A DNA stretch of 64,000 bases from Bin95 sp965220855 (GTDB lineage Bacteria; Pseudomonadota; Alphaproteobacteria; Bin95), in contig CBDCQY010000001.1 of the NCBI GenBank assembly GCA_965220855.1, positions 930,001 to 994,000 of the forward strand. The letters run 5' to 3'. Numbering within the stretch: position 1 is the stretch's first letter; the number at the start of each line of letters is the position of its first letter. A program made the translations under genes and the position numbers. Positions 59,899 to 64,000 of this stretch are shown piece after piece. Below the pieces are notes generated by a model that had not been told where the DNA came from, ran no database searches, and saw only the letters and a program-made list of their open reading frames with translations.

Positions 59899-61080
59899 TC
59901 AGGCGAGGTCGGCCGCCGTCCGTTCGATCGCCCGCCTGGCCCCGCCGGGCGTGTGGGGCACGCCGTCGAGGGCCAGATTGGCCTCGATGGCGCCGAGCAT
60001 GCCGAGAATCATGGTCGCGTTCAGATCGCCCAGATGGCCGATGCGGATAATCTTGCCGGCGAGGTCGAGCATGCCGTGGCTGATCGAGACCTTGAAGCGG
60101 TCGCGCAGGCTGTCGCGAAAGGCGTCGGGGCTGTGCCCCTCCGGCCAGCGGATCGCGGTCACCGTGTCGGAGCGCTCGTCCGGCCGGCGCGCATTCAGCT
60201 CGAACCCCCAGCCCTCGGCGGCCAGACGCACCAGGTCGGCCAGCCGCCGGTGGCGGGCGAAGACATTGTCGAGGCCCTCGTCGAACAGCATGTCGAGCGC
60301 AACCCGCATCCCGGAGAAGATCTGCGTCGGCGTGGTGCCGGGGAAGCGCGGCGTCACGCCGCCGAGATCGATCGCCCGCTGCCAGCTCCAGTAGCGGCGC
60401 GGCGAGCCGCCGTCGCGCGAGGCGGCGAGCGCCCGCTCGCTCAGCCCGACAATGCCGAGCCCGGTCGGCAGCATCAGCCCCTTCTGCGAGCCGCCGACGG
60501 TCACATCCACGCGCCACTCGTCCATGCGATAGTCCATGGAGGCGAGCGAGGAGATCACATCCACCATCAGCAGCGCGTCATGGCCGGCCGCGTCGATCGC
60601 CTGGCGGATGGCGGCGACATCGCTCAGCACGCCGGTCGAGGTCTCGCTGTGCACCACGCCGACCGCCTTGATCCGCCGCCCGGTGTCCTTGCGCAGCAGG
60701 TCCTCGACCGCATCGGGGTCGGCGGCGCTGCGCCAGTCTCCCGGCGGCGACAGCACCTCGACGCCGAACAGGCCCGCCATCTCGGCCCACCAGGTGGAGA
60801 AGGCGCCGGTCTCCGGAATGACGATGGCGTCGCCGGCGCGAAACAGGTTGACGATGGAGCTTTCCCAGGCGCCATGGCCGGAGGAGGCCCAGCACAAGAG
60901 CGTGCCGCTCGTCTTGAAGACGCGCTTCAGGTCCCGGTAGCAACCCTGCATCAGCGCTTCGAATTCCGGGCCGTTGAAGTCCTCGGTGGGCCGGTCCATG
61001 GCCCGCAGGATCGCCTCCGGGATGTTGGTCGGTCCGGGCAGCGCCATGAAGGCGCGGCCGGCGGTGCGCGGCAGGTTCAT
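59899..61080 (-). CDS. Class V aminotransferase, serine/alanine-glyoxylate type
   Basis: This 393-residue PLP enzyme starts at ATG 61080. Motifs are FMALPGPTNIPEAILRAM, CWASSGHGAWESSIVNLF, VVHSETSTGVLSDV, LLMVDVISSLASMDYRMDEW and the PLP lysine in GGSQKGLMLPTGLG. The first and lysine motifs are typical of serine-glyoxylate aminotransferase (SgaA), used in the serine cycle or photorespiratory-type glyoxylate metabolism. Alanine may replace serine. It overlaps the aldo/keto reductase stop by 4 bases, so the two are coupled. Confidence 0.9.
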   Translation of the reverse strand: MNLPRTAGRAFMALPGPTNIPEAILRAMDRPTEDFNGPEFEALMQGCYRDLKRVFKTSGTLLCWASSGHGAWESSIVNLFRAGDAIVIPETGAFSTWWAEMAGLFGVEVLSPPGDWRSAADPDAVEDLLRKDTGRRIKAVGVVHSETSTGVLSDVAAIRQAIDAAGHDALLMVDVISSLASMDYRMDEWRVDVTVGGSQKGLMLPTGLGIVGLSERALAASRDGGSPRRYWSWQRAIDLGGVTPRFPGTTPTQIFSGMRVALDMLFDEGLDNVFARHRRLADLVRLAAEGWGFELNARRPDERSDTVTAIRWPEGHSPDAFRDSLRDRFKVSISHGMLDLAGKIIRIGHLGDLNATMILGMLGAIEANLALDGVPHTPGGARRAIERTAADLA

Positions 61081-62024
61081 GAGTGCGTGCGGCTCCGGAT
61101 CTCGTCGATGGCGGCGAGCTCGCCGGCGTCGAGCGCCCAGTCGGCCGCTTTGGCGTTGGCCTGCACCTGCTCCGGCGTCATCGCTCCGGCGATCACGCTG
61201 GAGACCTGCGGGCGGGCGGCGAGCCAGGACATGGCGACCTCCAGCATGCTGCGCCCGCGCTCGGCGGCAAAGGCGGTCAGCTCGCGGATCATGGCGAGAT
61301 TGGCCTCCGTCCAGTAGCGCTCGGTGAAGCGCCCGGTGTCCGCCATGCGGGTGCCGGCCTTCGGCCTGGCGCCATGCTTGCCGGTCAGCAGGCCGCTCGC
61401 CAGCGGGAAGAAGGGCAGGAGGCCCAGATCGTATTTCTCCATCATCGCCAGCCGGTCGTCGTCCTCCAGCGCGCGCACCGCGAGGCTGTATTCGTCCTGC
61501 GCCGAGACGAACGCGTTCAGCCCGTGCAGCCGGGCCGTCAGTTCCGCCTCGACCGTCTGCCAGGCGGTGAAGTTGGACGAGCCGATATAGCGCACCTTGC
61601 CCTGGCGGATGAGATCGTCGAGCGCGCGCAGCGTCTCCTCGATCGGCGTCGCGGGGTCCGGCTGATGCAGCTGGTAGAGGTCGATCCAGTCGGTGCCGAG
61701 CCGCCGGAGGCTCGCCTCGACCGCGGCCATGATGTAATGCCGCGCGGCGCCGACGCCATAGGGGCCGTCCGCCATCCGCATCCCGAACTTGCTGGCGAGC
61801 ACGACCTCCTGGCGCCGCTTGCCGAGCGCCTTGCCGAGCAATTCCTCCGACCGGCCGCGGCCGCCATAGATGTCGGCCGTGTCGAACAGCGAAATGCCGG
61901 CGTCGAGCGCGGCGTGGACCACGGCGTCGGTGCCGGCCCGGTCCAGCCGCTGGCCGAAATTGTTGCAGCCGATGCCGACAAGCGAGACCTGGAGGCCGGA
62001 GCGGCCGAGAGTGCGAAACTGCAT
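61077..62024 (-). CDS. Aldo/keto reductase
   Basis: This 315-residue NADPH-dependent reductase has an (alpha/beta)8 fold. It starts at ATG 62024 (MQFRTLGRSGLQVSLVGIGCNNFG). The catalytic tetrad is D and Y in LFDTADIYGGRGRSEELLG, K in VVLASKFGM and H in DLYQLHQPDP. IGSSNFTAWQ and IAGAMTPEQVQANAKA form the cofactor site. It belongs to the YajO/Tas-like group with unknown carbonyl substrate. It is translationally coupled to the class V aminotransferase. Confidence 0.93.
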   Translation of the reverse strand: MQFRTLGRSGLQVSLVGIGCNNFGQRLDRAGTDAVVHAALDAGISLFDTADIYGGRGRSEELLGKALGKRRQEVVLASKFGMRMADGPYGVGAARHYIMAAVEASLRRLGTDWIDLYQLHQPDPATPIEETLRALDDLIRQGKVRYIGSSNFTAWQTVEAELTARLHGLNAFVSAQDEYSLAVRALEDDDRLAMMEKYDLGLLPFFPLASGLLTGKHGARPKAGTRMADTGRFTERYWTEANLAMIRELTAFAAERGRSMLEVAMSWLAARPQVSSVIAGAMTPEQVQANAKAADWALDAGELAAIDEIRSRTHS

Positions 62025-62091
62025 GTGAGGCTCATCCCGTATCGAGTTGCGGCCACTATAGACCGCGCGCCGCCGCCTGTCCGGCGGGCCG

Positions 62092-63042
62092 TCAGGGCTC
62101 CCGATGCAACAGCGCCATCAGCTCGCGCCATTCGCGCGCGCCGAGGCCGGAATCCGCTTCCGTCACCGGCTCCCCGGCGAGCATCCGCCGCACGACGTCG
62201 AGCGCGCCGGCGGAAAGCGAGGCCGCGTTATGCACATAGTCCTGAAAGGCCTGCCAGGTGACCGGGACCCAGCGCCGCACGATCTCGTCGAGGATCAGCT
62301 CGGCATAGGCGCGGATTTCATATTGCGCATGGGGGTCGGCGCGCAGCGAGAGGAAGTGCAGCAGGTTGTGCAGGTCGATCTTCCAGTAGAACTGCGTGTA
62401 ATAGTTGACCGGCAGGGCGGCGCGGGCCAGCTCGCGCGCGACGCCGGAGCGCCGCTCGTCGATCTTCTCGCCGGTCTCGGACTCGTTGAGCAGGTTGCGA
62501 TAGACGCCGTAGGCCTGCCTGGAAACCCAGTCCAGCCGCGAGAGCGCATCCCGGACCTCGGCGTCCTCCAGCCCGCCCTCGCGGCCCTGGCGGTTGGCGT
62601 CCGACTGCGCAGCGAGCGTCACGGGTTCCGGGATGTAATACTCCCTGTCCATCATGGAGTATCTTGCCGAATACTCGTTCACATTTGCAGTTCTATGGCG
62701 GATCCATTGTCTCGCCACAAATATCGGCAGTTTGATGTGGAGTTTTATTTCGCACATCTCGAAGGGCGTCGTGTGCCGGTGGCGCAGCAGATAGCGGATC
62801 AGCGCCGCGTCCTGCGAGCGGCGCTTGGTGCCCTTGCCGTAGGAGACCCGCGCGGCCTGCACGATGGCGTCGTCATTGCCCATGTAATCGACCACGCGCA
62901 CGAACCCGTGGTCGAGCACGCGGAACGGCTCCAGCAGGATGCTTTCGAGCGCCGGCGCGGTGTGGCGCCGCGTCGCCGAGGGCTGCTCCGGGGGCGCCGC
63001 CAGCCCGTCCGGGGAAGCGTCGTCGGGCAAGGCGTCGCTCAT
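62092..63042 (-). CDS. thyX: FAD-dependent thymidylate synthase
   Basis: This 316-residue enzyme makes dTMP from dUMP using FAD and methylenetetrahydrofolate. It starts at ATG 63042 (MSDALPDDASPDG). The ThyX signature RHRTANVNEYSARYS (R-H-R-x7-S) is complete. FEMCEIKLHIKLPIFVARQW split by one helix precedes it, and LPVNYYTQFYWKIDLHNLLHF follows. The N-terminal ~45 residues are a poorly conserved extension. ThyX replaces ThyA in many alphaproteobacteria. It is 29 bases after the TRAP permease gene on the same strand, with no functional tie. Confidence 0.96.
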   Translation of the reverse strand: MSDALPDDASPDGLAAPPEQPSATRRHTAPALESILLEPFRVLDHGFVRVVDYMGNDDAIVQAARVSYGKGTKRRSQDAALIRYLLRHRHTTPFEMCEIKLHIKLPIFVARQWIRHRTANVNEYSARYSMMDREYYIPEPVTLAAQSDANRQGREGGLEDAEVRDALSRLDWVSRQAYGVYRNLLNESETGEKIDERRSGVARELARAALPVNYYTQFYWKIDLHNLLHFLSLRADPHAQYEIRAYAELILDEIVRRWVPVTWQAFQDYVHNAASLSAGALDVVRRMLAGEPVTEADSGLGAREWRELMALLHREP

Positions 63043-63071
63043 CGGTTCGCTCCGGCGGGGATCGGTTCGCT

Positions 63072-64000
63072 TCAGTCGAGAAGCTGGCGCGGCAGCCAGA
63101 GGGCAATATCCGGCCAGGCGATGACGGTGGCAAGGCCGATCACCTGCAGCGCCACGAAGGGCACGATTCCGCGATAGATCGAGGTGAGCTTCACCTCCGG
63201 CGGCGCCACGCCCTTCATGTAAAAGAGCGCGAAGCCGAAGGGGGGTGTGAGGAAGGAGGTCTGCAGGTTGACCGCGATCAGGATCGCGAACCAATAGACG
63301 ACCTCATGCTTGGGCACATGCGCGCCGAACACCAGCGTATCGACGATCGGCAGGAAGACCGGCAGCACGATCAGCGTGATCTCCACCCAGTCGAGGAAGA
63401 AGCCGAGCAGGAAGACGATCGCCATCAGCACCAGCAGCAGCCCCCAGCTGCCGAGCCCGACCGACAGGATGAGATGGTCCACCACCTCGTCGCCGCCGAG
63501 CGAGCGGAACACATAGGAGAAGCCGGTGGCGCCGACGAAGACGAAGAAGATCATCGCCACGGTGAGCGCCGTGCGGTCGCAGCACTCCTTCATCAGCTTG
63601 ATGGTGAAGCGGCCGTTGACCAGCGCCAGCAGGGTGGCGCCGGCCGCGCCGACCGCCCCGCCTTCGGTCGGCGTCGCCCAGCCGCCGAAGATCGCGACCT
63701 TGATCATCAGGATCAGCGCCGCCGGCGGGATGAAGCCGCGCAGCAGCATCAGCGTGTAGGCCGTGACCGTCTGCGGCGCGTCCAGATCGTCCAGCGGCGG
63801 CGCCATGGCCGGCCGGATCGCCGAGATCGACGAGATGTAAAGGAAGTAGAGGCCGGAGAGCAGCAGCCCCGGAAACAGCGCCGCCAGGAACAGATTGCCG
63901 ACCGAGACCGCCATCAGGTCGCCCATGATGACCAGCAGGATCGAGGGCGGGATCAGGATGCCGAGCGTGCCGGCGGCGCAGATGGTGCCGCAGGCGAGCG
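63072..64000 (-). CDS. dctM: TRAP transporter large permease (DctM-like), 5' end outside window
   Basis: The frame is open to the window edge, so the N-terminus is missing; about 309 residues remain. CAAGTLGILIPPS is the hallmark loop of the DctM/large TRAP subunit. Multiple hydrophobic helices follow, with GGWATPTEGGAVGAAGA and FLTPPFGFALFYMKG near the C-terminus. It works with a small permease and a periplasmic binding protein to import carboxylates or sulfonates using sodium. Those partner genes would lie beyond base 64000. The ATG at 63926 is internal. Confidence 0.93.
   Translation of the reverse strand, partial: LACGTICAAGTLGILIPPSILLVIMGDLMAVSVGNLFLAALFPGLLLSGLYFLYISSISAIRPAMAPPLDDLDAPQTVTAYTLMLLRGFIPPAALILMIKVAIFGGWATPTEGGAVGAAGATLLALVNGRFTIKLMKECCDRTALTVAMIFFVFVGATGFSYVFRSLGGDEVVDHLILSVGLGSWGLLLVLMAIVFLLGFFLDWVEITLIVLPVFLPIVDTLVFGAHVPKHEVVYWFAILIAVNLQTSFLTPPFGFALFYMKGVAPPEVKLTSIYRGIVPFVALQVIGLATVIAWPDIALWLPRQLLD

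Overview
The window is from a GC-rich bacterium, most likely an alphaproteobacterium. The reasons are the dapA-smpB pair, ThyX instead of ThyA, several acyl-CoA dehydrogenase operons, a TRAP transporter, Pco-type copper genes, and high G/C third positions in nearly all genes. No rRNA, tRNA or CRISPR array was recognised, and the species cannot be named.

Positions 1-18950 (+ strand) hold the distal part of a type VI secretion (contractile injection) cluster. It contains two Hcp tube proteins (the first cut by the window edge), two VgrG-like hubs that lack the usual C-terminal needle, and four separate proteins carrying needle-like repeats. Two of these are ~1460-residue near-twins from a tandem duplication. 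A DUF2169/pentapeptide adaptor and a DUF4150 PAAR-like tip complete the set. Sheath, baseplate and ATPase genes are not in the window. A remnant hub gene between the twins records how the duplication arose.

Positions 19187-24944 are a copper-defence block: a CPx P-type ATPase, a Tat-exported multicopper oxidase with a Met/His repeat, CopB, and a convergent cytochrome c'-like gene. Positions 25158-31994 encode a surface protein of 19 fibronectin type III repeats ending in an autotransporter-like barrel.

Positions 32051-64000 are mostly chromosomal metabolism: a glycosyltransferase, fumarase/tartrate dehydratase-type subunits, an M81 peptidase, a threonine-synthase-like enzyme, acyl-CoA metabolism, MsrB, a TauD dioxygenase, dapA-smpB, an LLM oxidoreductase, nitrilase-glutaredoxin, a class V aminotransferase, an aldo/keto reductase, thyX and a TRAP permease. 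Four inserts interrupt it, at least three of them visibly poorer in G+C: (i) a three-gene module at 36429-37607 flanked by a 21-bp direct repeat; (ii) a type II restriction-modification pair at 45340-47320; (iii) two small membrane proteins at 51665-52392 behind a dyad-containing promoter; (iv) a TIR-like protein translationally coupled to a RipA-like membrane protein at 56245-57137. The last is the best candidate for a little-described defence system; the split-needle secretion module is the best candidate for a novel effector-delivery architecture.
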